From contig CAZENQ010000107.1 in the NCBI GenBank assembly GCA_964513655.1, positions 1 to 10,365 of the forward strand: 10,365 bases of DNA, read 5' to 3'. The DNA comes from G020350405 sp964513655 (GTDB lineage Bacteria > Planctomycetota > Phycisphaerae > Sedimentisphaerales > Anaerobacaceae). Under the pieces are notes generated by a model. It was not told the origin of the DNA, did no database searches, and saw only the letters and a program-made list of their open reading frames with translations. Both the position numbers and the translations under genes were made by a program. Below, piece after piece: positions 1-7,547 of this stretch; the first letter of the stretch is position 1; each line of letters begins with the position of its first letter.

Positions 1-1151
1 GGGTAATCAAACGGATCATAAACCATGTCCCTTGCCTGCTGGCTTGCATGCGCACCGGTCCAAGGTTCTCCCTTGCCGTATGCATTTTTCTCCAGAAATA
101 TCCTCTGAGACGGTACCGGCATATTGTGCCATTCGAAGACATCAACACCTTCTTCAACCAGGACCTTGTGTACCGCCCATCGGAAACGCTTGACATGAAC
201 ATCTGTAATACCAAGCTGCTCAGGATAAAACCGAACTTTGTACAAATGCCATGTATGCACGTAACCTTCCGGTTCCTCCGGCGGTCTGACCCCCTTAATC
301 TTGGCCAACTCAGTGTTGAGATACTCCGCATTCTTTCGCCGCAGGTCCTGCATATGGTCATACCGTTTCAGAAACGACCGCGCAAAAGCATCAGCCATCT
401 CATTGTTACGATAATTGAACCCCATAATCTGGGCGTCATATAATCTGATCTGGCCTTTCGGCACCACCTTCTCGCCGAACATTGCCATCTGGCGGGCCCG
501 CTCAATCATCTCGTCGTCGTTCGTTGTGACGATTCCGCCTTCGCCCGCCGGCAGGTTCTTGCTGCCGTTGAGGCTAAAACCGGCAACATCACCAAGAACG
601 CCTGCGTTTCTGCCCTTGTACTTGCCGCCGGCAGCCTGGGCGGCGTCCTCGATGACTTTTATATTGTGCTTCCTGGCAATTTCATTAATCGGATCCATGT
701 CGGCACAAAGACCGTGTACGTGAACCGGCATCAAAGCTTTGGTCTTCTCGGTAATCTTCTCCGCAATCTTTGAAGGGTCCATATTCATCGTATCTGCGTC
801 AATGTCCGTAAAGACCGGGATACCATTATGTGCTATAATCGCCTGCGCCGTTGCCCAAAAGCTATATGCAGGTGTTATCACCTCGTCGCCCGGCCCAACG
901 CCAGCGGCCACTACCGCCGCGTGCAATGCCGCTGTCCCTGAATTCACAACCAGGGCATGTTTAGCACCGATATATTTGGCAAAATCCTCCTGCAGGCCGA
1001 CTACTTCTTCCTCCATCGGTCCCCACAAAACACCTCTTTTCAAAACTGCCACTACCGCATCAATATCGTCCTGAGTGATTGGCGGCCACGGCTTTTGCAG
1101 GCCCTCCGGAACAGTTCTTGGCCCACCATTAATTGCCAATTTCGCACACAT
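1..1151 (-). CDS. DegT/DnrJ/EryC1/StrS family PLP-dependent aminotransferase (3' end missing)
   Basis: ATG at 1151 opens a frame that stays open for 383 codons to the left edge, so the C-terminus is missing. This is a fold-type I PLP enzyme that transaminates keto-sugars or keto-cyclitols in the cytoplasm. Family signatures seen: the N-terminal LAINGGP block (residues 5-11), the phosphate-binding SGTAAL (71-76), the IEDAAQAAG block (168-175) with Asp169 expected to hold the pyridine nitrogen, and SLNGSKNLPAGEGG (193-206) with Lys198 as the expected Schiff-base lysine. All key residues are present, so it should be active. It lies 77 bp behind the MttB-family gene on the same strand with no terminator between, so cotranscription is likely. 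A weak AGAAAGG precedes the start. Homologues act in amino-sugar, aminocyclitol and inositol pathways; the substrate cannot be told here. Family call firm, substrate unknown. Confidence 0.95.
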   Translation of the reverse strand, partial: MCAKLAINGGPRTVPEGLQKPWPPITQDDIDAVVAVLKRGVLWGPMEEEVVGLQEDFAKYIGAKHALVVNSGTAALHAAVVAAGVGPGDEVITPAYSFWATAQAIIAHNGIPVFTDIDADTMNMDPSKIAEKITEKTKALMPVHVHGLCADMDPINEIARKHNIKVIEDAAQAAGGKYKGRNAGVLGDVAGFSLNGSKNLPAGEGGIVTTNDDEMIERARQMAMFGEKVVPKGQIRLYDAQIMGFNYRNNEMADAFARSFLKRYDHMQDLRRKNAEYLNTELAKIKGVRPPEEPEGYVHTWHLYKVRFYPEQLGITDVHVKRFRWAVHKVLVEEGVDVFEWHNMPVPSQRIFLEKNAYGKGEPWTGAHASQQARDMVYDPFDY

Positions 1152-1228
1152 AATCTAAACCTTTCTTTAAAAAGTCATATTATCTTCACATGCCCTAATC
1201 CTGTTCTGCCGGTATTCTACACCATATT

Positions 1229-2710
1229 TCACGCACTTGTCTCTACAAAATATTGCTGAGCCGCTTTTGCAATTCCGTCAATTTCGTTGGCCTGCTCTTC
1301 GGTAACATACTCAGGATAATGTTCCTTGAGTATCTTTCTCGCTTGTTCATTGGCTCTTTGGGCCATATCTTTACCGCCGGTTTTCTGCATCCAGGTGTCC
1401 CAACAATTTCGGTCAGTCAATTTCGGCTCCCATCTTTCTTTGCCTCTGCAATACTTGACTGCATGCATTGTCTCAAGGAACTGGCTCTCGTGCCCGATTT
1501 CCCTGAAGACCTCCACACCAATTGCTTCCCGACTGCAGTCCATACCCTCCAGAAACCTGTATGTTGCGCCTAATATTTCATTGGCTATCAGGCAGGCTTC
1601 AAAGCTTGCCAGCTTCATCATTTCGAGGTTACCGATGGCAACATGGATAATATTGCAGCCTGCCATCGCCAGACCCATAAAGTGCTGCATCGCCTCATAA
1701 CCCATCTGGGCATCTGGAAGCTTCGAATCAGGAGTGTTCGCACCGTAATACGGCAGATTATAATAATGTGCCAGTTGGGTCGAAGCCATATGGAGCAGCG
1801 TGGATTCCGGAGCGCTGCCAGCAAAATCCAGCGACCTCATATCAAGAATGCCGGAAGAGGAAGAATAGATGCACGGTGTTCCGGGATGCTTCATCTGAGC
1901 CAGCGCAATCGCCGCCAGTACATTGGCATTGATCTCTACTGCGCAACCGGCAATCGTGAAAGGTGTGGTTCCACCGGCACTGGCATCAGCTTCGACATAA
2001 ACCGGAATATTGTATTGGCCGCAGGCCCAGAGCTCCTCAACAAAACCCCTTCTTTGGGTCAAAGGACTCTCGATGCATAAGCCGGCCACAAAGAATGGCC
2101 GCTCACTTACTTTTTCAACACTGCCTGCACAGACCGCTGCCATTTCCAGTTCAAATTCCAGCCCCTTTCTGCAGCTGCCAACAAGGGCGTAGAAATTGCG
2201 TGTGTTATTCTTGAGCATATGAGCAAACAGAAGCATCTCATGACCTTGCTGTTCAATATCCTGAGGTGTCAGTAAAAAATGAGTAATGTCCATATTCTCC
2301 AAGGTATCTTCCAGCCGGGTAAAATCCTCTAACGCCTTCATCGTGGACGGTTTGTGATTGCCATCCAGATCGAGATAATTAAGAGCTCCGGCCCCTCCCA
2401 TGACGTACACGTCATCGGAGGCGTTCAAAACAACATCATATTTTTGGTCTCTGCCGCAGAGCCTGACCTCGCTCGGCGCCATCATGACGTACTTCATCAA
2501 AACATCTTCAGAAATCTTAACCACCTGTTTATCATAATCCACATCACATCCGTTGCCCTTCATCAGGTCTAACGCATCATTGTGCATTATCTTTATACCG
2601 ACGTCGCTCAGTACTTCCATCGTAGCATCATTCAGGGCTTTGAGTTGGTCTTCGGAAAGTAACTTGTACTGTCCACCCTTTGCCGGTACGATTCGATTTT
2701 GAACAAGCAA
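1229..2710 (-). CDS. MttB-family (trimethylamine/betaine:corrinoid) methyltransferase, non-pyrrolysine type
   Basis: A 493-residue cytoplasmic protein of the trimethylamine methyltransferase MttB superfamily, close to the usual family length. Members move a methyl group from a quaternary or tertiary amine to a corrinoid protein. Recognisable blocks are GGAGALNYLDLDG (about 105-117), the ALEDFTRLEDTLENMD region, AHYYNLPYYGANTPDSK and LPDAQMGYEAM. The frame has no internal amber codon, so it cannot carry the pyrrolysine of archaeal MttB; it belongs with the non-Pyl members, of which MtgB (glycine betaine) is the best known. The start is TTG at 2710, chosen because AAGGAG sits 6 nt upstream and the next in-frame ATG is 30 codons later. 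Its promoter and a LacI-type operator lie at 2823-2868. No corrinoid protein or reductive activator is in the window, so the substrate is unassigned; a non-amine methyl donor is possible. Confidence 0.93.
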   Translation of the reverse strand: MLVQNRIVPAKGGQYKLLSEDQLKALNDATMEVLSDVGIKIMHNDALDLMKGNGCDVDYDKQVVKISEDVLMKYVMMAPSEVRLCGRDQKYDVVLNASDDVYVMGGAGALNYLDLDGNHKPSTMKALEDFTRLEDTLENMDITHFLLTPQDIEQQGHEMLLFAHMLKNNTRNFYALVGSCRKGLEFELEMAAVCAGSVEKVSERPFFVAGLCIESPLTQRRGFVEELWACGQYNIPVYVEADASAGGTTPFTIAGCAVEINANVLAAIALAQMKHPGTPCIYSSSSGILDMRSLDFAGSAPESTLLHMASTQLAHYYNLPYYGANTPDSKLPDAQMGYEAMQHFMGLAMAGCNIIHVAIGNLEMMKLASFEACLIANEILGATYRFLEGMDCSREAIGVEVFREIGHESQFLETMHAVKYCRGKERWEPKLTDRNCWDTWMQKTGGKDMAQRANEQARKILKEHYPEYVTEEQANEIDGIAKAAQQYFVETSA

Positions 2711-2716
2711 TGTAAT

Positions 2717-2722
2717 CTCCTT
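2717..2722 (-). promoter_or_regulatory. Shine-Dalgarno of the MttB-family gene
   Basis: AAGGAG on the minus strand, 6 nt before a TTG codon. This decides in favour of the non-ATG start at 2710. Confidence 0.75.
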
Positions 2723-2818
2723 TTCTCAAAATCAGACCGGGTAAACCCTGCCATACCATATAAAATGAACTGAAGCGAACGGCCGAACCACAGATTTGTA
2801 ATTCAACACACAGACGAT

Positions 2819-2834
2819 TTAAGTTTACGTAAAC
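2819..2834 (-). promoter_or_regulatory. LacI-type operator 1 (mttB-degT promoter)
   Basis: The 12-bp perfect palindrome GTTTACGTAAAC is at 2823-2834; on the minus strand it continues as CTTAA, matching the three other copies. An extra half-site GTTTAC lies at 2841-2846, inside the -10 region. The palindrome covers the predicted transcription start of the mttB-degT unit, as expected for a repressor site. The central CpG is typical of LacI-family operators. The regulator is inferred to be the LacI-family protein encoded just upstream. Confidence 0.8.
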
Positions 2835-2839
2835 TATGC

Positions 2840-2868
2840 AGTTTACATGGAAGTTTCCTGCATGTCAA
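2840..2868 (-). promoter_or_regulatory. Sigma70-type promoter of the mttB-degT unit
   Basis: On the minus strand, TTGACA (2863-2868) is followed after 17 bp by TAAACT (2840-2845), a perfect -35 and a 4/6 -10. The predicted start near 2833 lies within operator 1. The prepilin-like gene has the same TTGACA / TAAACT / operator order. Confidence 0.7.
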
Positions 2869-2917
2869 GAACTTTTCCTTTAAGAAATCCAGTTTCTTCG
2901 TAGGCAGGGCTAATTTA

Positions 2918-3934
2918 TTAAGCGGATTGTCTTATAACAAGCTCAGGCTCGACGAGCACTTTCCGGCTTGGACCTTCCGGACGAGCTATCTGGTATAGTA
3001 ATATCTCAATTGCTTTTTGCCCGATTTCAGCAATATTCTCCCTGACGGTAGTAAGGGGTATCTCAAGAATATCCATAAATTTCAAATCGCTGAAACCAAC
3101 GAGAGCTACATCCTGAGGAACCCGAATACCTTTTTCTTTCAGGAAACGATACGCACCTATAGCAACCAGGTCATTAATCGCTATAATAACATCCGGCTTG
3201 GCTTTGCTCATCAATTTTTGTACAGCACGATAGCCGTCTTCTTCCTTGAAACCTGCACTAGCTGTTATTATTGAGTTTGTACTGTGCCCGGATTCGGTCA
3301 AACTGGCGCAAAGGCCCTTATAATGAGATTCACTGGTGAAAATGCTTCTTGGCCCTCTCAGGTATCCCCACTTTTTATACCCTTTCTTCAAAAGATACCG
3401 ACCTATCTGCAAGGACCCCTTTTCCGTATTAGTAACAACATAACTGCAATCAATCTTTTCCTTCACACGGTCAATAAAAACAAAAGGTAGCCGAAGCTTT
3501 TGCAGTTTTTCATATACACCGACTTGCTTTTGATTGCCGCTGGGGGCGATTATAAAACCTTGTACGCGAAAACCTCGAAGCAAATTTATCTCTGCACGTT
3601 CAACCGCGTATGACTCACGGCTGTGAGACAAAATAATGCTGAAGCCTCGTTTCTTCGCTTTTTTTTCAATAATCTTGGTGATCTCAGGAAAGAAAGAATC
3701 GCTTATATCAGGCACAACAAGACCTATTACATTGGTCGATTTTTTTCTCAGGCCCGAAGCCATATGGTTCGGTATATAACCATATTTGTCGATTGCAAAA
3801 CGTATTTTTCGCTGCAGCTTCCTGCTCACACCAGGCCGATTGTTAAGCGCACGTGAGATGGTCATCTGGGAAACGCCGAGAATCTTGGCTAATTCCTTTT
3901 GGGTTATGTTTGCCCTGGAAAGCTTAGCGCTCAT
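2918..3934 (-). CDS. LacI/GalR-family transcriptional regulator
   Basis: A 338-residue, full-length LacI-family repressor. The N-terminal helix-turn-helix covers residues 10-35 (TQKELAKILG, then VSQMTISRAL as recognition helix). Gln23, Met24 and Arg28 align with the base-reading Tyr17, Gln18 and Arg22 of E. coli LacI. The hinge helix is PNHMASGLR (55-63), with Leu62 as the probable minor-groove leucine. From about residue 69 (VIGLVVPDISDSFF) it is a periplasmic-binding-protein-like effector domain, probably for a sugar. The C-terminus (VEPELVIRQSA) has no LacI-type leucine-heptad tail, so a dimer is expected. The start is ATG at 3934 with only a weak Shine-Dalgarno. It has its own promoter and no GTTTACGTAAAC copy there, so no autoregulation through that site. 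It lies next to mttB-degT and near all four copies of the palindrome, making it the best candidate to bind them. Confidence 0.96.
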   Translation of the reverse strand: MSAKLSRANITQKELAKILGVSQMTISRALNNRPGVSRKLQRKIRFAIDKYGYIPNHMASGLRKKSTNVIGLVVPDISDSFFPEITKIIEKKAKKRGFSIILSHSRESYAVERAEINLLRGFRVQGFIIAPSGNQKQVGVYEKLQKLRLPFVFIDRVKEKIDCSYVVTNTEKGSLQIGRYLLKKGYKKWGYLRGPRSIFTSESHYKGLCASLTESGHSTNSIITASAGFKEEDGYRAVQKLMSKAKPDVIIAINDLVAIGAYRFLKEKGIRVPQDVALVGFSDLKFMDILEIPLTTVRENIAEIGQKAIEILLYQIARPEGPSRKVLVEPELVIRQSA

Positions 3935-3983
3935 TACTTATTGCCCAAACTGTTATAACATTTCTTGACGGCAGTTGCTCAAT

Positions 3984-4012
3984 ACAATACAAATTTGCTC
4001 AAAAATGGTCAA
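3984..4012 (-). promoter_or_regulatory. Promoter of the LacI-family gene
   Basis: On the minus strand, TTGACC (4007-4012), a 17-bp spacer, then TATTGT (3984-3989). The start is predicted near 3977, giving a leader of about 43 nt. No copy of the GTTTACGTAAAC operator is present between here and the gene. Confidence 0.6.
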
Positions 4013-4225
4013 GCATCGAAATATATCATGTAATATTTTTCATATTTTCATCAAAAAAAAATTGAGTTAAAACAGGCCAAACATTATTTCGCCGCTCTCT
4101 GGTGCTGCTTTTTATACAATCTGCCGGGCAGTTGCCTTTTTTACGCCGAGCAAGGGTCTACGAATGCAAAAAGTTGTGGCAGGGGCGGTTTTTCAGGTGG
4201 TAATCAGCATTTTGAGCGGTAAATC

Positions 4226-4257
4226 AAAAAAAAGGGGGGATTCCCCCCCCCCCCCCC
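4226..4257. repeat. A8-G6-ATT-C15 homopolymer tract upstream of the promoter
   Basis: A8 (4226-4233), G6 (4234-4239), ATT, then C15 (4243-4257), ending 7 bp before the -35. On the minus strand it reads as a short GGGGGG-AAT-CCCCCC hairpin followed by T8. It could therefore act as a terminator shielding the leftward LacI-family gene, although a 3-nt loop is tight. The C run is prone to length change in replication and to sequencing error. Confidence 0.6.
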
Positions 4258-4264
4258 AAAACGC

Positions 4265-4292
4265 TTGACATGGGCACCGATTTTGATATAAT
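4265..4292 (+). promoter_or_regulatory. Upstream promoter (P1) of the first LamG gene
   Basis: TTGACA (4265-4270), 16 bp, TATAAT (4287-4292): both hexamers are perfect consensus. The start is predicted near 4299, so the leader is about 145 nt and contains the operator at roughly +55 to +66. Both hexamers are unchanged in the second repeat copy. Confidence 0.8.
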
Positions 4293-4321
4293 AATCAGTT
4301 GAACCACACCCGAAAGAGTTG

Positions 4322-4349
4322 TTGACAGGAAGGTAATATTTGTTAACGT
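4322..4349 (+). promoter_or_regulatory. Possible second promoter (P2) of the first LamG gene
   Basis: TTGACA (4322-4327) lies 25 bp before the operator, much like the 28 and 27 bp seen at the mttB and prepilin promoters. The -10 candidate TAACGT (4344-4349, spacer 16) matches only 3/6. If used, its start would fall on the operator. Confidence 0.4.
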
Positions 4350-4352
4350 GGT

Positions 4353-4368
4353 GTTTACGTAAACTTAA
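4353..4368 (+). promoter_or_regulatory. LacI-type operator 2 (first LamG gene)
   Basis: Palindrome GTTTACGTAAAC (4353-4364) followed by TTAA, identical over 16 bp to operators 1 and 4 when read with the gene. It lies downstream of P1, where bound repressor would act as a roadblock, and at the start point of the possible P2. Confidence 0.8.
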
Positions 4369-4432
4369 GCTGTTGAAGTTAACGATTGTTTTGGTGTGTA
4401 GCCAAATAACGTTTTAAGGTTTTATTTTTTTC

Positions 4433-4438
4433 AGGAGG
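4433..4438 (+). promoter_or_regulatory. Strong Shine-Dalgarno of the first LamG gene
   Basis: AGGAGG 6 nt before ATG 4445. It is kept at 9030-9035 in the second repeat copy and fixes both starts. Confidence 0.85.
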
Positions 4439-4444
4439 AGTATC

Positions 4445-7400
4445 ATGTCTAAGAAACTGATTTTCCTAATTTCTTTTGTTCTGGTCCTTGGTCTGGTCAG
4501 CGGCGCTTCGGCGCAGGACCCGGATTACCTGGATCTGTGGGCCGAGTTTCTTTTCGACAGCCCCGACCCGTGTGAGGACACCAGCATCCACGACCATAAC
4601 ATCACATTTCTGGGTGCCGATGCTACGGTGGGTGTAGAAACGGGATATAACGGCACGGCTTACCAGGGAACAAAGTCTGCGGGTCTCGTAAGTTACGCCC
4701 AATTTCCCCCTGATGCCTGGCCGGCAGACGGAAATGTGACGTTCGAGATGATGCTAAACTTCGACACCTTCGAGACCATCGAGGCGGATGCACGCAGCTC
4801 TGGGCCGGGCTGGCAGTACACTACCATGATGCCGTTGTCTATGACTGGACACTACTTCCAGTTTGAATCGGCGGTCAACGACGTCAACGGCTTCAGTATG
4901 AACTCAAATTTCTGGTGGGAGTACAACCCTGACGAGAGTTGGGAAGGTTATGTAGCCGGGCCTCTGCCCTGGGAGACGGACCGCTGGTACCACTGGGTTG
5001 TCAGCATGGATAATACCAACAAAGTCATACGGCATTGGATCGACGGCGTATTGGTGGCCGAAACTCAACATACACCAGACGCCAACTTTAATAACCCTGG
5101 CATTTTTACTGCTGACTTCTATCTCGGATCACAAACGGATGAGCCGGCTTTTCCTTTCCAGGGCAGAATTGACGAGGTCCGGTTCTATAGCGGGTGGATT
5201 GACAGTCCCCTTTTGCCCGGAGGTCCTGGTGCGCCCAGAGGCAGGGCATCGAGGCCGGACCCGAAACACGGCGAGGAAAATGTGTCCAGACCTGTGACCA
5301 TCAGTTGGAAGGGCGGTTCCTGGGTTGCAGACACAAACGGCCACGAGGTGTACTTTGGAAGCAGTTTTGCCGAGGTCAACGATGCCAATATATCTGACGC
5401 AACGGGCGTATATCGAGGCCCCAATGATGTTAATAGTTTGCCTGATCCGCAAGATGCTAATTTCGTCAGGTACACCTATAATGTACCTGAAACCCTTGAT
5501 TTAGGCAAAACTTACTACTGGCGAATTGACGAGGTCAATGAGTCCTACGTTCCCGGACCGAACGAGCCGAACGCACCCCCTGATGGCCGGTGGAAGGGCA
5601 ATATCTGGCACTTTGAGGTTGAAGGTAAAGCCCTCAATCCCTTCCCTGCTGATGGGGCCGATGAAGTGCCTAAAAATGTGATCCTTAGCTGGACACCGGG
5701 AGCCGAGGCGGCTACGCACGATGTGTACATCGGCACCAGTTTCACCGCGGTCGATGATGCCAATACAAATACAGCGGGGATATCTAAAGGCAACCAAAGC
5801 GCTCCCAATTATCCTGCCAGTCTTGAACCGGAAAAGACTTACTACTGGCGGATTGATGAGGTCAATACTGTAACCGTAAAAGGCAACGTCTGGAGCTTGG
5901 AAGTTGCCCCCTATACCGTCGTTGATAACTTCGACTCTTACGCGAGCCAAGCCGAGCTGTGGAACGTGTGGGACGACTACTGGACGAACAGTACCGGCTC
6001 GGAAGTCTTCGTCGAAGAGGACGTGAATATCACTCGCGATGGCAACTCGCTTATGTATAAGTACGACTGCGGGACGGACTATAAAAAGGTCGGCTCTCGA
6101 ATTGACGCCACCATGGCTGATTTGCGTGTCAGTTCGGACTGGAGTGCCGTGGGTATCAAGGCATTGGTGTTGTACTTCTATGGCCAGGCGGGCAATAGTG
6201 CCACCGCTAACGACAGGATGTGGGTCGAGCTTGAAGATACAAGCAGCACTGCCGGAGTCGTGTTATATGACGGTGACCCGAACGACGTCCAGCTTGAGCA
6301 GTGGAACGAGTGGAATATTGACATGGCCATCTTCGACGCATGCGGCGTGAGCTTGCCCAATATCGACAAGATCCATATCGGCTTTGGTGGACCGCCAATC
6401 GGACAGTCAAAGGCAGGCGGGTCAGGTACCTTATACTTTGACGATATCCGGCTGTGGGCGCCCAGATGCGTTCCTGCGTATGTTTCAGGTGATGTTACCG
6501 GTGACTGCATTATTGACGGGTATGACATCGACGCAATGGGAGCGGACTGGCTCGTGAGCGATTTTGCAGTTACGCCGGAAGCGCCGAACAGCGCGAACCT
6601 GCTCGTCGAATACCTGTTTGATGGCGGCAGCGATGACTACAACGACTCGTCCGGCGTACCGTACTATCACGGTAACGCCAGCACCTTCGCCACCACAAGC
6701 GGGGGCTACTTGACCCTTGACGGAGTCAGCTATGTGGATATTCCCTTCGGCGCGGCCAATCCGTTTCAGGGCGCGACCGATTTCTCAATCGCGATGTCAT
6801 TCAAGACAACCCAGCCGGGCATGCTCATTAGCTCGTCAAAGGCTGACCCGTGTGATGTTACCGAGGCTGAATACGACCGTGCCATGTCGGTTTATCCAGT
6901 CCAGGGACCGTGGCTTGCCGAAGGCGTCGACAGTGGTGAAGTTGTCGTCTATGAGAATAACTTCTGGAACTGGACATGGTCGGACCCGGTAGCAGCTGTT
7001 CTTGATGACCAGTGGCATCACATGGTGGTGACCTACGACGCTGATGGCACATGGACCGGATTCGACACTACCGGGCTTTTCAAGGTGTATTTAGACGGCG
7101 TACCGCCATCACAGGACATGAGTGGTGATCCCAACATTCCCAATATCCACCTCGATACGGTCCGCATCGGTGATACATTTAACCCTGACATCGAAACAGA
7201 GGGCATTACCGAGTTCGTGGGAGACATCGACGATGTTCGCATCTATGATTATCCTCTCACGCTTGCCAATGCCCTGTGGCTTGCTGGTGAGGTCAATGAC
7301 GTATATTTCGAGCTGGACTCGGCCGCTAACCTGGTTCTCAAGACCCCTGATGACCAGACCTATGATGCCAACAATCCTGACATTGTCAACTTCATCGACT

Positions 7401-7450
7401 ATGGATTACTGGCGGAACACTGGCTTGAGGGACCAACACTGTGGCCGTAA
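4445..7450 (+). CDS. Secreted multidomain LamG / Fn3-like / dockerin-like protein
   Basis: A 1001-residue exported protein. The signal peptide is MSKKLIFLISFVLVLG... with likely cleavage at ASA23|Q24. Order seen: LamG-like jellyroll about 28-255 (ending GRIDEVRFY, 240-248); two Fn3-like modules about 265-485, each ending in KTYYWRIDEVN (355-365 and 464-474, 109 residues apart); a carbohydrate-binding-like region about 488-675 opening with VDNFDSY and closing with TLYFDDIRLW; a dockerin-like calcium loop GDVTGDCIIDGYDID (682-696); a second LamG-like domain about 718-945 (GDIDDVRIYDY); and a C-terminal dockerin-like IDYGLLAEHWLE ending in LWP. I see no catalytic domain, so binding or adhesion to extracellular polysaccharide is the likely role (inference). 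It has an operator-controlled promoter and a terminator, so it is probably a single-gene unit. LamG family call firm; ligand unknown. Confidence 0.93.
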   Translation: MSKKLIFLISFVLVLGLVSGASAQDPDYLDLWAEFLFDSPDPCEDTSIHDHNITFLGADATVGVETGYNGTAYQGTKSAGLVSYAQFPPDAWPADGNVTFEMMLNFDTFETIEADARSSGPGWQYTTMMPLSMTGHYFQFESAVNDVNGFSMNSNFWWEYNPDESWEGYVAGPLPWETDRWYHWVVSMDNTNKVIRHWIDGVLVAETQHTPDANFNNPGIFTADFYLGSQTDEPAFPFQGRIDEVRFYSGWIDSPLLPGGPGAPRGRASRPDPKHGEENVSRPVTISWKGGSWVADTNGHEVYFGSSFAEVNDANISDATGVYRGPNDVNSLPDPQDANFVRYTYNVPETLDLGKTYYWRIDEVNESYVPGPNEPNAPPDGRWKGNIWHFEVEGKALNPFPADGADEVPKNVILSWTPGAEAATHDVYIGTSFTAVDDANTNTAGISKGNQSAPNYPASLEPEKTYYWRIDEVNTVTVKGNVWSLEVAPYTVVDNFDSYASQAELWNVWDDYWTNSTGSEVFVEEDVNITRDGNSLMYKYDCGTDYKKVGSRIDATMADLRVSSDWSAVGIKALVLYFYGQAGNSATANDRMWVELEDTSSTAGVVLYDGDPNDVQLEQWNEWNIDMAIFDACGVSLPNIDKIHIGFGGPPIGQSKAGGSGTLYFDDIRLWAPRCVPAYVSGDVTGDCIIDGYDIDAMGADWLVSDFAVTPEAPNSANLLVEYLFDGGSDDYNDSSGVPYYHGNASTFATTSGGYLTLDGVSYVDIPFGAANPFQGATDFSIAMSFKTTQPGMLISSSKADPCDVTEAEYDRAMSVYPVQGPWLAEGVDSGEVVVYENNFWNWTWSDPVAAVLDDQWHHMVVTYDADGTWTGFDTTGLFKVYLDGVPPSQDMSGDPNIPNIHLDTVRIGDTFNPDIETEGITEFVGDIDDVRIYDYPLTLANALWLAGEVNDVYFELDSAANLVLKTPDDQTYDANNPDIVNFIDYGLLAEHWLEGPTLWP

Positions 7451-7503
7451 CCGGCTTGTGATACAAGGCTGAATAATATTTAGCCAATGAGTTGCACCAG
7501 TTC

Positions 7504-7547
7504 GGGGCCTATACTGGATTACTTCGGTATAGGCCCCGGTTGTCTTT
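7504..7547 (+). terminator. Rho-independent terminator after the first LamG gene
   Basis: Perfect 11-bp stem GGGGCCTATAC (7504-7514) / GTATAGGCCCC (7527-7537) with a 12-nt loop, followed by GGTTGTCTTTT. It lies 53 bp after the LamG stop. Confidence 0.8.

Larger units (their letters stand above)
4175..4490 (+). repeat. Direct repeat, copy 1: promoter, leader and signal-peptide module
   Basis: This stretch reappears at 8767-9087 in the same orientation. Over the ungapped part (4261-4490 against 8858-9087) I count about 26 differences in 230 positions, near 89% identity. It holds the A8/G6/C15 tract, promoter, operator, leader, Shine-Dalgarno and the first 15 codons of the LamG gene. Similarity fades within the signal peptide, before the mature proteins begin. 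The 26 bp at 4398-4423 are fully identical in both copies. Confidence 0.9.

Noticed and set aside
48..1259. Several plus-strand open frames across the left 1.2 kb
   Set aside because: They lie opposite the aminotransferase frame, which has intact family motifs over 383 codons. None of the plus-strand translations resembles a protein family.
1229..2710. Possible pyrrolysine (amber read-through) in the MttB-family gene
   Set aside because: The frame is continuous for 493 codons, the normal family length, with no internal TAG.
2882..2898. AAGAAA / TTTCTT inverted repeat after the LacI-family gene
   Set aside because: A 6-bp A-T stem without a T run is too weak to call a terminator; read-through into mttB remains possible.
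4121..4142. CTGCCGGGCAG / GGCAGTTGCC followed by T6, resembling a plus-strand terminator
   Set aside because: The stem is only 4 bp with a 2-3 nt loop, and no plus-strand gene lies upstream to be terminated.
5129..5950. Long minus-strand open frames inside the first LamG gene
   Set aside because: They have no ribosome site and no recognisable domain, and the plus strand encodes clear Fn3-like and carbohydrate-binding-like modules here.
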